NCBI GenBank assembly: GCA_963580285.1
Contig: OY757010.1
Coordinates: forward strand, 74,442,858-74,506,857
Reading direction: 5' to 3'
Length of the DNA: 64,000 bases
DNA from: Lucinisca nassula
Taxonomy: Eukaryota; Mollusca; Bivalvia; Lucinida; Lucinidae
How positions within the stretch are numbered: position 1 is the stretch's first letter; each line of letters starts with the position of its first letter. The notes beneath the pieces were generated by a model. That model was not told the origin of the DNA, searched no databases, and saw nothing but the letters and a program-made list of their open reading frames with translations. Made by a program: the position numbers and the translations under genes. This document shows positions 50,834-62,550 of the stretch, in pieces.

Positions 50834-50990
50834 TTTGATTGAAATAAACTAAAATTTTGCAATTTTGTTTATTAGGAAATGGCCGAGTGTGGATCGATTC
50901 CGAGCTGCTGCAAACAGCGCGATTTCATTGGATGAAATTTAATTTCGCAATTCCGCTTATCTCCCTTGATATATCCGCTTTAACATGAGG
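50834..50990 (-). promoter_or_regulatory. Possible FLOT1 5' UTR and proximal promoter
   Basis: A CCAAT motif on the minus strand (50931-50927, tccaatgaaatcgcgc) lies about 95 nt upstream of the ATG. No TATA box is clear. An AG (ttttag) sits 16 nt before the ATG, so a non-coding first exon farther upstream is possible. Confidence 0.25.
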
Positions 50991-51065
50991 GTCATTCAAA
51001 AAAATTAAGCAATGAAGCCGATCAGGGAAATGAGTGTTGCAGTATAAATAAAGAAAAGAAACGCC

Positions 51066-51376
51066 CGGATCAGAATCAGAATTTTTACTGGTGACACGTC
51101 CTTAGACAATCCACAGGCGCTTGAAGTTTGGTCCATCAAACGTGCTAAAAATGTCCAAATACAGAAGCTCCAGAAGCAATTTCAAATAAATGGCTTACTG
51201 TCACTGTTGTTTTTGGACATTATGAATTATTTATGGACAGAACTTCAAGCTCCTGTGGACAATCCTTCATCAGGACCTTCGACCAACAGAACTAGTCCTT
51301 AGACCTCACAAGGGTGGTGAATCTAGAGATGGGGTCATCTGCACCTTCTGCAGACATCAAGATAGAAGAGGGGAGC
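51066..51376 (-). mobile_element. LINE-A 3' end fragment split by a small hairpin insertion
   Basis: tcagaatcagaatttttact and ggtgacacgtccttagac, interrupted by 51108-51296, then ctcacaagggtggtgaatct. The insertion is flanked by cettagac-type 8-bp direct repeats (ccttagac at 51100-51107 and 51297-51304) and contains inverted gtggacaatcc / caatccacagg pieces. Confidence 0.7.
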
Positions 51377-54061
51377 TCAGAATCAGAATTATTACTGGTG
51401 ACACGTCAAATGACATTCATATACCAGGACCTGTGATATGGGAAGTTAGTCCCTAGCTCTAACCAAAGAGGTAAACTTAGCTACACAATCCTCAGCACCT
51501 TCAGCCGTCGAAATGAACGAATCGGGAAGGGCATTCCAATCTCTAATGGTTCGTGGGAAGAAAGATTCTTTATAAATGTCCGTTCTTGCAGTAAGGGTCT
51601 GAAACGTCATTGAATGGTGCTTTCTGCAGTGCCTAGCTGGGGGAACAAGGTCATCTGTTGGAATGCTGGCAGCACCCTTTAGACCTTTGTATAAGAGTAT
51701 GAGCCTACTGTCTCTTCTCCTTTTCTTGAGAGACTCCCATCTTAATTTTCCTAGAATTCCAGTCATGCTCCCAGTTTCAAAGCAGTAATTTCAAGTTACA
51801 AATCTGGCGGCTCTATTCTGAACTTTTTCAATTTCTTCATTGAGGACTACTCCGCTTGGGTCCCAGATGCAACTACCGTATTCCAAGATTGGGCAAACAA
51901 GTCCCCTGTTTGCAGTCTCTTTCACATCCTGAGGACACTGATGAAGATTTCGCCTCAGGAAACCAAGTGTTCTATTCGCCTTTGTACACATGTTGCTAAT
52001 GTGTGTATTCCATCTCAAATCATGAGTGATTGTCCCACCAAGGTACTTAATGGAATTCACGTTTTCGAGGACCGTTCCCTCTAAAGTGAAAGAAGCCTCA
52101 ATTTTATTAGATCTCTTCCTAGTTATCTGCATAATATTGCATTTAACTGGCTGAAATCTCATGCCCCATTTTCGGGCCCAACATCCTAATCTATCTATGT
52201 CAGCCTGAAGTTTCAGTGAGTCATCTGTATCTCTAATTTCCCGGTAACAAACACAGTCGTCTGCGAACAGTCTTATATCTGAGTCAATGTCAGCGGAGAT
52301 ACCATTGATGTACAGAGAGAACAATAGAGGACCAAGAACAGTCCCTTGCGAGACTCCAGACAAAACTGGCGCCCATACCGAAGATTCACCATTAACAACA
52401 ACCCGCTGTTTTCTGTAGCAAAGGAAGGAATCTATCCATTTTAGAGTCTTCCCTCCAATTCCATAACCAAATAATTTGGATTTAAGTAGATCATGCGGAG
52501 GGGTGTCAAAAGCCTTCTCGAAGTCCAGAATAAATGTGTCCACCTGCCCCCCTTTGTCCAGGATTTTTGCCCAATCATTAATAACCGTGCTCAACTGAGT
52601 TTCGCAACTATGCCTTTCCTACATGCATGTTGTCTGTCTGACAAAAGTTTATGTTCATCCAAGTGGGCCATGATGTTTGAGCAAACTATGTGTTCAAGCA
52701 ATTTACATAGAACACAGGTCAGTGACACCGGGCGATAATTTCGAGCAAGAGCCCTGTCCCCTTTTTTTGAAAAGTGGACAGATATTCGCTAGTAGCCATT
52801 CTTTGGGAATTTCACCCGTATCGAGAGATTGTTGGAAAAGATGAGTAAAAACTGGACCTAACTCGTTTGCTAGTTCCTTCAAGACTCTAGGATGAAGCTC
52901 ATCAGGCCCTAAAGCTTTAGAAGGGTTCAAGCCTTTAAGTAACTTGATCACTCCTGCCGAGGATACAACAATATTTTCCATGAAAGGGGCCGATCTTTCA
53001 GTCAATGGGACCTCGGTGAACTCAGTTTTATTAAATGCATCATTGAACTGACCAACCAATTCCTCTGCCCTTTCAGAGTCCGATTCAGCGACCCCATTCA
53101 CTCCTCTTTTATTAAGGGGTATGATACCTTGCCTATCTTTCTTCTGGCTATTGATATATCTGTAGAAGTCTCTTGGATTTGCCTTTACATCACCTACCAA
53201 GTTATTAACATACAGATCATGCTGATTTTTGATGTCATTTTTTATTTCTCGTCTCAAGTTTTCAAATTTTGCTCTGAGTTTACCACTTCCCAACTTTTTT
53301 GCCTTAGCATAAATCTTATTTCTCCTCCGAATTTTTCTTCTTATTTCTGGTGTGATCCAAGGAATTGAAGATACAGACTAGTTTTGGAGGGGATATGATT
53401 TTCGGACGAAGCTTGAATGAAAGACTTTATCAAATCAAAGTTCTCCTGGACAGACCGAGCGTCTGAATGACCATTAAAGTATTTCTCTCTTGCAAATTTT
53501 AGGGCATCCTTCCTCATAGTTTCATAGTCACCCTTTTGATATAAGTACACCTTTCTACGAGGTTTCTTTATGGGTGGTATGAAGATTTTCAAAAACCCAG
53601 AGGCAATATCATGATCACTTAGTTTGTCCGGGGATTGAATATCCCCAAACTGTCCTGGCAAAGTTGTAAGAATCAAATCCAAAGTGTTTCCGTCTCGAGT
53701 AGGGAAGTCAACAACCTGTGCCAAGCCATGATCATTTATGATGTCAATCAACACCTGTCCCTCTGACGGACTCAGCATTGTGCCTTGTTTGCTGAGCCTA
53801 TCTGGTCAAACGATCTGTCTGAAGTTGAAGTCACCTAGGACATGTACTGCGGGAAGTTTTTTTACCCTTATTCTGAGACTTAATGCGATCTAGCTGATCT
53901 TTAAATAACTGGAGGTTTTCGACAGTGTCGTTAGGTGGTCGATACCAACTTGCAATAAAGTGGGAAGTTTTGTTTGCAAAAACCTTAACCCAAACAGATT
54001 CTGAATCATTTTCCAGTTCCATGAATGGCATATGAGAGATGTCTCTGTGAGCTCGTTTCAA
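51377..54061 (-). pseudogene. LINE-A copy 1: broken non-LTR retrotransposon ORF2 (endonuclease-RT)
   Basis: On the minus strand, in order: endonuclease end (54061-53831, with ASWYRPPND; 53778-53341, with VVDFPTRDGNTLDLILTTLP and the catalytic-type SDHDI); linker and RT start (53293-52703, with GPDELHPRVLKELA and GEIPKEWLLANICPLFKK); RT core (52594-51791, with FILDFEKAFDTPPHDLLKSK, GVSQGTVLGPLLF and the intact FADD catalytic box); and C-terminal tail (51766-51446). Frame breaks lie between these blocks and the 5' end is missing, so it is inactive. It belongs to the broad Jockey/CR1 group of non-LTR elements; the exact clade needs a tree. It ends at the tcagaatcagaa repeat typical of this family. 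Confidence 0.9.
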
Positions 54062-55830
54062 TCTGAGATTGTCCTAGGGATGAAGCTAAATTTGTAGATG
54101 TCAGTCCTAGTGCCGATTTTTGGAGGGCTAATGAATGTTTTTTTCCCGAAGTGTTGTCTTTGAAGGGGGAACAAGGTCACCCATGGGTATACTAGTTTTG
54201 TTTGTTTGTATGATTTGAGGTTTAACGTCCCCGTCAACACTGTAAAGGTCATTTTGAAGACGTTGCTTCCAATTTTGTGGGACTTTTACCCGACATTGAG
54301 ATGAAATGACACCTCAAGCCCTGTCGCCCAATGAAACCAATAGGGTTTATTAGCATGGACGGTCCGCCACGCACCACGGTTTCTGGACAGGCTTAGATCC
54401 TCTAAGCGGTTTACCAGTACTAGTGTGCGGGCCGGATTCAGCTCTGCGTGGAAGCATCGTGCAGCCCATACATTTACTGGCTCTACCCTTTAGATTCTAT
54501 ATAAAAGTATCAGCCTACTTTTCTCCGTCTTTAAGAGATTCCCACTTTAACTGTTCCAGAATGCCAGTAATGCTCCCAGTTTCAAACGAGTAATTCCCAG
54601 TTACAAAACGGGCCGCACGTATTTGGACTTTCTCTTGTTCCTCCTGCAGGGTAACAGTAGGTGGATCCCAGGACGTACTTGCATATTCCAGGACTGGGCG
54701 AACCGGTCCCTTGTATGCCATTCGTTTCTTTTACGTCGTGTGGGCATGCTGACAGATTCCGTCTCAAGAAGCCAAGGGTCCTATTTGCCTTAGTAAAAGC
54801 ATTACTAATGTGAGTGTTCCACCTTAAATCACTCGTTATTGTCACACCAAAGTAATTAATGCTTTCTACATTTTCAACGAGAGTTCCTTCCAACTCATAG
54901 GTAGCATTGATCTTTTTGATCTGCTTTCTTGTAAGTTGCATCATGTTACATTTACTGGGTTGGCACCGCATTCCCCACTTTCTAGCCCAGCTAACCAATT
55001 TGTCGATATATCATACTGAAGATTCACTGTATCTTCCGAAGTTTTTATTTCTCGGTAGCAAACACAGTCATTAGCGAAAAGCCTTATTTCTGAATCAATT
55101 TCCCGAGAGATGTCATTTATGTAAAGGGAGAAAAGAAGTGGACCAAGAACCGTCCCCTGTGGGACCCCAGACAGGACAGGGGTCCAATCAGATTTACTTC
55201 CATTAACAACCAACCGTTGCTCTCTATGGCATAGAAAAGAGTCAGTCCATTTTAAAGTTTTGCCACCAATGTCATATCCATTAAGTTTGCTTTTCAGAAG
55301 CTCACGAGGAGGTGTATCAAAAGCTTTCTCAAAATCCAAGATGAATGTGTAAATTTGTCCACAATTATTCAAGACTTTAGCCCAATCATCTATCACTGTC
55401 ACTAGTTGTGTTTCACAGCTGTTGTTCTGTCTGAAAGCATGCTGTCTATCAGATAATAGTTTAATTTGGTCAAGGTGGGCCAGTACATTTGAACAAACAC
55501 TGTGCTCCAAAAGTTTGCAAGGTACACATGTGTATGATACAGGGCGATAATTTCCAGCACAAGTTCGATCACCTTTCTTGTACAATGAGCATATATTTGC
55601 TAAAGACCATTCCTTGGGAATTTCACCCGAATCAAGTGGCTGTTGAAAAAGGTGTGAGAAAACCGGACCTAATTCAACTGCAAGTTCCTTTAGGACTCTG
55701 GGATGCAACTCACCAGGTCCTAATGCTTAAGAAGGGTTCAGGCCTTTCAGAAGTTTGATTACAGCCTCTTTTGCTACAACAATTTTCTCCATGAACGGGC
55801 CGTAGAATTGTTACTGGTGGTCTTCAGCTG
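54062..55830 (-). pseudogene. LINE-A copy 2, split by SINE-X; catalytic FADD changed to FAND
   Basis: RT frame 55708-54941 has MHPRVLKELAVELGPVFSHL, FILDFEKAFDTPPRELLKSK, SGVPQGTVLGPLLF and FANDCVCY, where the family has FADD: one of the two catalytic aspartates is Asn. A frame break leads to 54998-54582 and then 54721-54515. The C-terminal tail is interrupted by the SINE-X copy at 54190-54482 and resumes at 54,190-54,062 (TRTDIYKFSFIPRTI). It stops abruptly against copy 1. Confidence 0.88.
54190..54482 (-). mobile_element. SINE-X inserted in LINE-A copy 2
   Basis: tttgtttgtatgatttgagg ... gaagcatcgtgcagcccata, minus-strand sense. Confidence 0.85.
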
Positions 55831-56330
55831 ACGAGAAGGGTATACTCCCAGTTCTTTTGGGAGTATGACTGAAATATCTTTTAATTATACTAACCTTCTT
55901 TTCGTACTGTGGGCTACAAACTCATTTGACCTACTTTGCTTATCTTTTAACGGGCTGAAATCTCATGCCCCATTTTCTTGCCCAACATCCTATAATCTAT
56001 CCATATTCTGACGTTTCAGTGAGTCACCTGCATCTCTAATTTCCCGGTAGCAAACTTTCTTTCTTTCCTTTCTTCCATTACTTCTTAACCTCATAAGAGG
56101 ACTACAGAAGGGTATCGGGTATACCAAGTGCTAAAGGGAGTTAGCTGAAATAAAAGATAAGTAGGTGAAATTAGTTTGTACAGTGCGAAAACATCCGGAA
56201 TGGGTGTTCGAGAGCGATTAAATAAGCTTGAAGCTTCCATCGCAATCGAACTAAAATAAATTAGTATAAACTAAACTAAAAGAAGGTTAGTATAATTAAA
56301 AGATAAAAACAGATCTAGAGTCTGGTGATT
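55800..56330. repeat. Inverted-repeat unit around a small LINE-A fragment
   Basis: ttttaattatactaaccttc (about 55,880) and gaaggttagtataattaaaa (about 56,284) are inverted, as are ctactttgcttatcttttaa and aaaagataagtaggt. Between them, 55,935-56,060 is LINE-A RT sequence (minus). It is probably a MITE pair, or an element that acquired the fragment. Confidence 0.6.
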
Positions 56331-57237
56331 TAGGGGGACACATGCACCACCTGAGGCATGACAGAACTGTGCCAAGGTCGGTAGCATGGCAATACAGGTT
56401 GGGAGAGCGTTCCAGTGTATAACTGATCTTGGGAAAAAGCTATACTTGTAATAGTTGGTCTGGGTTGGGGGATTTGCTTGTATGCCAAAGGGTGGATAAA
56501 TTTCGACTCTCTGCCATTTGGTGTGAGGTAATCTGAGACAGGGATTGCAACAAGGTCATATGTGACCTTGCATAACATGATAAGGCGATTGTCGATGCGT
56601 CTCTGCATAGCTGTAACACTTGATGTGTACCTATAGTCTCGTGTGGCCCACCTGGCAGCTCTGCGTTGGAAAGATTCGAGTTTGTAGATATCTGTAGCTG
56701 TATGGGGTAACCAGACACTGGAAGCATATTCCAATTGCGGTCGGATAAGAGTCTTGGTTGTGTACTTTGATGTTTCTTTTGATGAAGCTGAGAGTTTGGT
56801 TTGCCTTTTTTTGTGATATTGTCTATGTGCGTTCCCCAGCTGAAGCCATCAGATATGGTTACCCCAAAGTACTTTCCAGCAGACACACTTTCAAGTTGAG
56901 TGTTATGGAAAAAGTATTTGGAGGGAATGGGTGTCTTCAGCCTGGTGACATGTAAAACATGACATTTTGTCGGGTTAAAGTTCATGTCCCAGGCCTTTTC
57001 CCATAGCTCCAATTTGCAGAGATCTTCTTGAAGGAGGTTTGCTTCAGACAAGGAGCTAATGCATAAGTACATTGCTGTGTCGTCAGCAAAGCGTCGGACT
57101 TTTGGCCTAATCTGCTCTGGGAGGTCATTATTGTAAGCGAGAAAAAGTATGGGTCCAAGAACAGAGCCCTGCGGGACACCAGAGGAGAACGGGATAGTGC
57201 TTGACTTGGTACCATTAGTGACAACAAACGCAGTCAT
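56330..57237 (-). pseudogene. LINE-B: reverse transcriptase fragment, second family
   Basis: The minus-strand frame 57237-56440 has SSGVPQGSVLGPILFLAYNN and RRFADDTAMYL, then a frame break into 56734-56330 (MEYASSVWLPHTATDIYKLE and QRRAARWATRDYRYTSS). It has clear RT motifs but a different sequence from LINE-A. The 5' part of the RT is missing on this strand; a matching 5' part lies on the plus strand next door. A 40-bp LINE-A scrap is at 57,238-57,275. Confidence 0.88.
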
Positions 57238-57419
57238 CTTATTTCTGAGTCAATGTCAGTGGACATATCAATAAAAATGCATTTGTTTAACAATAACAAA
57301 ATGTGATTACATAGAAAACTGATCGCTTGTGGTCACATTTGTGACCCAACGGCGTCAAAAAGCTTTTGAACCGTCTTAACCCCCACAAATCTTCACTTAA
57401 GTGACCTAAGTGCACGTGT

Positions 57420-58135
57420 GTTGAAGGAATGTAGTGCTGAAATTGCTCCGGTACTAGCCTGCATCTTCAACCTGTCCTTAGCCCAGGACAAAGTTCCAGA
57501 TGATTAGTTGAAAGCCAGCGTGGCCCCCATTTACAAGAAGGGTCGGTGGGGGGGGGGGGGGTATGATCCTGTTAGTTATAGACCGGTCTCTCAGACTTGT
57601 ATTTGTTTTAAGTCTCTGGAGCAGATTCTCGTGAGCAAGATCACGCAATATCTATCTGACCACAGATCATGTGAGAATCAGTTGATCCAGTTCATTCATG
57701 ATCTGCAGGAAAACATAGACGGAGCCGATAATAGGGATCACAAGCAGACAGACAGAACTCATCATTATGGACATTGCCAAGGCATTCGATGAGGTACCCC
57801 ACAGACGACTGCTTTATAAACTGGAGTTTTATGGTATCCGAAATGATATCCTCCAGTGGATCTCAGCTTGGCTAGCGGGACGAACACAAAAAAGTTATTC
57901 TGGATGGTGTTTGTTCACCAGGTTCTATCCCTTTCAGTATCACCGTCCAAATGCATATACGGACGGTTTTAAAAACTCTTTTTTTCCCAGGACAATTGCA
58001 ACTTGGAATGGCCTTACACTCGAAGCTGCTTCTTCTGAGACAGTTGAGTGCAGTTTCGAGAGAAAGAAAGTGGTCAGTTTTCTGTATAATCTGAACTTCT
58101 TGGGATCTGTCTTTAAACCGTCTTCAATTTAAAAC
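57420..58135 (+). pseudogene. LINE-B 5' RT segment joined to the ORF end, opposite strand
   Basis: The plus strand reads PVSYRPVSQTCICFKSLEQI (57508-57792 frame), then DIAKAFDEVPHRRLLYKLEF and WISAWLAGRTQK in the next frame, then jumps to NAYTDGFKNSFFPRTIATWN, the usual C-terminus of these ORFs. The palm region with FADD is deleted. A 10-G run (57549-57559) lies near the frame change. Confidence 0.85.
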
Positions 58136-58181
58136 CTTATACTAATTGTGTTACAAAGAACGAAGTCTCTAATTATCTTAA

Positions 58182-58320
58182 TTTGTTTGTTTTGAGGTTT
58201 ACCCCCCCTCTCCCCGCCCAACGCTACATGGGTCAGTTTGGAGACGACGCTTCAAATTTTGCGGGACTTTGATGATGGTGGTGATGATGTTGGTGATGAA
58301 GATGATGATGATGATCTCGG
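58182..58320 (-). repeat. SINE-X fragment and (GAT)n microsatellite
   Basis: tttgttttgaggtttacccc ... ttttgcgggactttgatg, then imperfect gatgatgatgatgatgatc. Confidence 0.65.
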
Positions 58321-58867
58321 GCTATTTGCATAGCTTGTAGAACCGACGCCGTGGTTAAGCCATCTCAGCTTCTTGAGGTGCCTTTTCTTCTTGCGTTTGT
58401 ACTGGTTGCATGCGTAATATACAAATAAGCCTCACACGGATGTCCCAGGTGTTGAAGGAGAGCGCCTCCACTATGGATGTTGGAAAAGTTGTTCCCAATG
58501 TCCTGTTGCTAAAAACGTTCTACCTTACTTTTAGCCTGATCGCCCACATACGTGGCATCTTGTTCTACCTTCAAATATAGTAAATAGTTTACTCTTATGG
58601 AAAAGAACTGTGATTTATAATGCAGCAAATCACGGGGCGGAAAGGCATGACGAGTGACGTCATTAAAAGCAGCCGATTTATGACGTCACTCGTAGATTCC
58701 TTGACGTTAGACGTTGTAACGGCACTTTCTCGCATCGAAAACGTTACAAAAGGACATAAATGCATGTGTCGCAGTCAATAATTTTTGCGGAATTTCTTTT
58801 AACAATGGCGAAAAGTTGTGAGAATTTGAACGAAACAACATCATTGCCGATTTTCAGCGTGTAAGAA

Positions 58868-59037
58868 TCGAAATAGATCAGCTCTAGTCTGTGATTTGTT
58901 GAGCAATAAATCAGTTTGTCGGTCAGTTCTAATTAGACAAATCACGCGGGCTACACGTTCGTGATTTGATATACTTTACAACTGACCTCCAAACTATGAT
59001 TTATTACTCAACAAATCACAGCTAGAGCTGACATATT
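58868..59037. repeat. Long hairpin repeat, about 60-bp arms
   Basis: atcagctctagtctgtgatt, tgttgagcaataaatcag on the left pair with ctgatttattactcaaca-type sequence on the right (tatgatttattactcaacaa, atcacagctagagctgac). Confidence 0.75.
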
Positions 59038-59289
59038 TCTTATCTTACCCTTTATTATTTTATACACTTGAACCAATTCATTTCTCAGACGTGTATATTC
59101 AAGTGAAGTTTCCAACGTTTTGTATATGTCTTTAACTAATCTTGTCGCCCTACTTTGGACGTTTTCGTACTAGGATCTGATAGATATTACACTAACGAAA
59201 GGAGGCCTGACCAAAGATATGTAGCCCTAGAAATATTTCTTTATGATCTAAAATAATGCCCAAATTTATATTGGCTATGTTTACTTTCT

Positions 59290-59475
59290 TTGTTTTATTT
59301 TTTTGAATGAGGTTTTGTGTCCCCGTTAACACTATTTATGTCATTTTAGAGACGTTACTTCCAATTTTGTAGGACTTTTATCCGACACTGGGATAGCCCT
59401 ACCACCCAAACAAACATGCAGGTTTTATATGCAGGGACGGTCTCGCACCACTTTGGCTAGGCAGGTTTAGTCCCC
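59290..59475 (-). mobile_element. SINE-X, diverged minus-strand copy
   Basis: ttgaatgaggttttgtgtcc ... ttggctaggcaggtttag; a further piece of its 5' end is at about 59,825-59,875. Confidence 0.65.
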
Positions 59476-59619
59476 CCACCCCCCACCCCCAGTGGAATTC
59501 TAATTTATAGCCCCCAATCGATTTAAACTCCCCCACCCTCACCTGACCGCGTTCCAAGGCGGTTTATTTTTGTTATGGTTTGTCCTTGAGTGTGTGTATC
59601 GCTAATATTTTAATTTTGT

Positions 59620-60075
59620 TTTGGATAGCCAATTGGCAATTTTGTGGGAAAGTAGCTGCCCTTTTGGCTTTCCAATTAGGGTCTAGTTATTTCATGTTTG
59701 TGTTTCGTTCTCTTTGGTGTCTCTGATGGGAGCTGCGGGTTAATTGTTTCGATTCCTGATCATTGTCTACACTTCTGTTTAGACCTTTTGAGCGGTTTAC
59801 GTGGATTCATGCACGGCCTGTTTCACCATGCAGCCAAATCTATTTCTCCAAGCCCCGATGGGTGGTGGCCGTACTTTCTTTGTAATATGATCTCTGAAAG
59901 TTGATTTACTGTCAAAATGGACACTCTTCATTGTTTGTCAATTGGCAATTTTGTGGGAAAGTAACTGTCCTTTTGGCTTTCCGCTATTGATGGTTCCATT
60001 AGGGTCTAGTTATTTCATGATTGTGTCTCTGGTGGGAGCTGTTGTATAGATTCCTGATCACTGCATTCACTTTTA
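59620..60075. repeat. Two copies of a 'tttccattagggtctagttatttcatg' repeat
   Basis: caattttgtgggaaagtagc, ctttccaattagggtctagt and gtgtctctgatgggagctg recur at 59,940-60,070 and again at about 63,595-63,745. Three copies in the window; class unknown. Confidence 0.7.
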
Positions 60076-60079
60076 TTTT

Positions 60080-61120
60080 TTTATTTATCAATATCTATTG
60101 GTTGGCCTTGATCATGCATGATACAATAAAGTTGCATAGACAAATGGAAATTCTTTCCGCGATGTTTTGTAGTTAACATTCTCCAGATGTCAGTCCAATT
60201 TATGAATTGTCCTTTTTACCTTGGAGATGGCCAGCATATACTGTATTGACGTTTTGGTACATTTTTGTATCATCAGCAAAAAAGTTTAAAATAGTCTATC
60301 ACACCAGGCAGGTCACATTTACAAATATGAGAAACAATATTAGTGATGCATTAAATGTTACTTGGGGACCATATCATTGAGGAAAAGATGTCTGGATATT
60401 TGATAGAATCTTCATCAGAGAACAGCCATTAAATCTTGGACGAGTTCCATTTTGGGCCAGATCGGACTATTCGTACAAGAGTTACTTGCCTTTTAGTCTC
60501 TCGTAAACATCTACATGTAATAGGGAAATATCATTCGGATGATAGCGATTTCATTTTAGATTGGCTTTTCATCGTACTTGTCGTCAACAGGGACAAGACA
60601 AATTCGATTTTATATAGCCCAGTTTGGGCTATTGACGTGATAGTTATCCGCCATTGAGTGTTGCATGAACTTGGAAAATGTTGACTTGATCCTCGATGAT
60701 ATCGTCTGTGATTTTATCAGAATTTATCAGACTTGCAGGTAACGAGGACATGCATGAAATCTCGACTATTGACAGGATCGTTATCCGTCCTTGGATGTTG
60801 CATAAACTTATAAAATTGTTGGCTGGATGATAGCGACTTCATTTTTATCAGAATCCATCAGACTTGCAGGTAATGAGAACAGTCGTGTTAATTTTGGGTC
60901 AGATCAAACTATTCACTTGAGATTTACTAGCCCCTTAGTCTCTCACAGACATAATGTGTAAAAATGTCCAGGCCATAACGACTTCATTATTAATCAGATC
61001 TTCCTGAAACTTGATATTACGAAAACACGCCAATTCAAATATATTGAATTTTACCACACATACAAAAAAGAGAGTGAAAAAAAAAAAAAAAACAAGAAAA
61101 TTTTCAGAAAAAAAATCGTA
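60080..61120. other. Nothing recognised
   Basis: About 1 kb with only short chance frames. Two partly similar blocks around 60,430-60,720 and 60,740-60,960 (cagacttgcaggtaacgagg / cagacttgcaggtaatgaga) suggest an old duplication. Confidence 0.5.
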
Positions 61121-61290
61121 TATTTTCGCATTTCTGCTCAAAACATGGATTGTGGGCACACTTTAGAACCGCCTCGCCGAGTATTCATAAACTACGTTTT
61201 GAGCAGAAATAAGAAAAATAATTCCTTCCACTGTAACCCCCAGTTTTACTATATTATGGGGGTCAAAATTATAGAGGCGTGTTTTCGTGA
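61120..61290. repeat. HP2-family copy, degenerate
   Basis: atttctgctcaaaacatgga ... cgttttgagcagaaataag, the outer arms of the longer HP2 unit; same right flank as the copy at 2.3 kb (cccagttttactatat). Confidence 0.65.
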
Positions 61291-61519
61291 TGCAGATATC
61301 AAAAACAGACATGAAGACTGAGAAATTTAAATTTGGTCCAGTTTTGGCTACTGACTTTGTGCTGGTTCGCAAGTGAACGATCGATTGTACCTGTCAAGGC
61401 GATGATTCTAAACAAGTTTCGTGAAAATTGGGCTAAAATTGTGGCCTCTAGACACTAAATCTAGAAGCTTATTAGCTCACCTGAGCAGGTGATGCTTAAA
61501 GTACCCATCGTCCGTCGTA

Positions 61520-62550
61520 CGAGGGGCGTTCATTTTACCATGTCAATAATGAACCACCATACCGCGTCTAATCCGTTCGGTCTTTCAAAAGAAGTTGGTT
61601 AAGTCATACACTCAACCCTTACTGTAAGCAAAATGAAAAACAAAACAAGCCTACATGTGCATTAAATCGGCCTAATTGGCCGAAACTAGCTTGGTTCAGA
61701 AAAACATGTCCATTCCATACCTTTCAGTTCTATGGTATATTGCTTGCTTCCAAAGGATAACCCTTTCATAGAACATAATTAAAGGCAGCGTTGGTCTGAA
61801 TGTTTCAGTTTCACAGATACATGGAACATCTGTTGTCTCTACAACGTCGATTTTCAGGTGGCATTAAAAACATAAAGGTGGTAAAACCGACCTGAAAGAA
61901 AAGCCCCGTCCCGGCCAGCCAAGAAAAGCTGTTACAAAAGCTAATGGTGCTGCTGTGGCAGATACGGTCAAAATGATGCAAGGTTCACGGTGAAAGAAAT
62001 TGCTGACAGTGTTGGTGATTCATCGGGAATAGTTCATAAGATTTTGACTCGGGAGTTAAACTTAGAAAGGTTTGTGCACGATGGGTCCCGCATCTCTTGA
62101 CCAAAGAACAAAAAAGCATCCGTGTGAAATGGTGAAAAATCTTTTGAAAAAGTACAAAAAAATGACAACCGTAGAAATTCGGAGCTGTTCACAGGTGATG
62201 AAAGCTGGGTATATTATTTTGAGCCACAGACGCATCAATAACAAGAAGTGGCTGCGAAAAGACCAAGCAAGACAGGCCATGGCCAAAAAGAATTAAAAGC
62301 GCGGGAAATGTTATGTCATGATGAGATTGCGATGGACCCATTGTTCAAATTCCCGTACCAAATGGCAAGACAAAACAGGTGAATTTTATAAGAATGGTGT
62401 GTTGTCAAAAGTAAAGGCACACTATGAAAAACGTAGACCTGCAACAGGTTTAAGAGGCATGTGTCTTATCAATGGCACGCACCTGCTCACAAGTGTGTTC
62501 TTGCCTCAAGGCTTCTTGCAAGAGGAAAGGGTAGTTCAGCTATACTAGAA
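61520..62550 (+). mobile_element. Mariner element 3, remnant with left end only
   Basis: Left end TA|cgaggggcgttcatttta. The plus-strand transposase is in pieces: KEIADSVGDSSG and WVPHLLTKEQKSI, then a LFTGDESWVYYFEPQ stretch (first Asp), then GEFYKNGVLSKVKAHYEKRR and PATGLRG at 62318-62548. The second Asp site reads LINGTHLLTS where HDNA is expected. The right end is missing, replaced by the tandem repeat at 62,550. It is inactive. Confidence 0.85.

Larger units (their letters stand above)
48686..50531. mobile_element. hAT-like element, CAGGGATTTTCCTA ends, carrying a Mutator-like element
   Basis: Ends cagggattttcctaccc and taggaaaatccctg. The flanking 8-mers cctggagc and ccagcagc agree at 6 of 8. 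The right arm has ggggccgattaccggcccc. Confidence 0.65.
37472..50787 (-). other. FLOT1 intron 1, 13.3 kb
   Basis: No exon seen. Filled with SINE-X, piggyBac-like MITE copy 6, hAT elements, TA-type TIR elements, two tRNA-headed SINEs, a Mutator-like element and (CATC)-type microsatellite at about 42,150-42,330. I see nothing recognisable at about 39,740-40,180 and 41,830-42,150. Confidence 0.7.

Noticed and set aside
60436..60657. 73-residue frame in otherwise empty sequence
   Set aside because: No domain, no splice or start context, and partial similarity to a neighbouring duplicated block.
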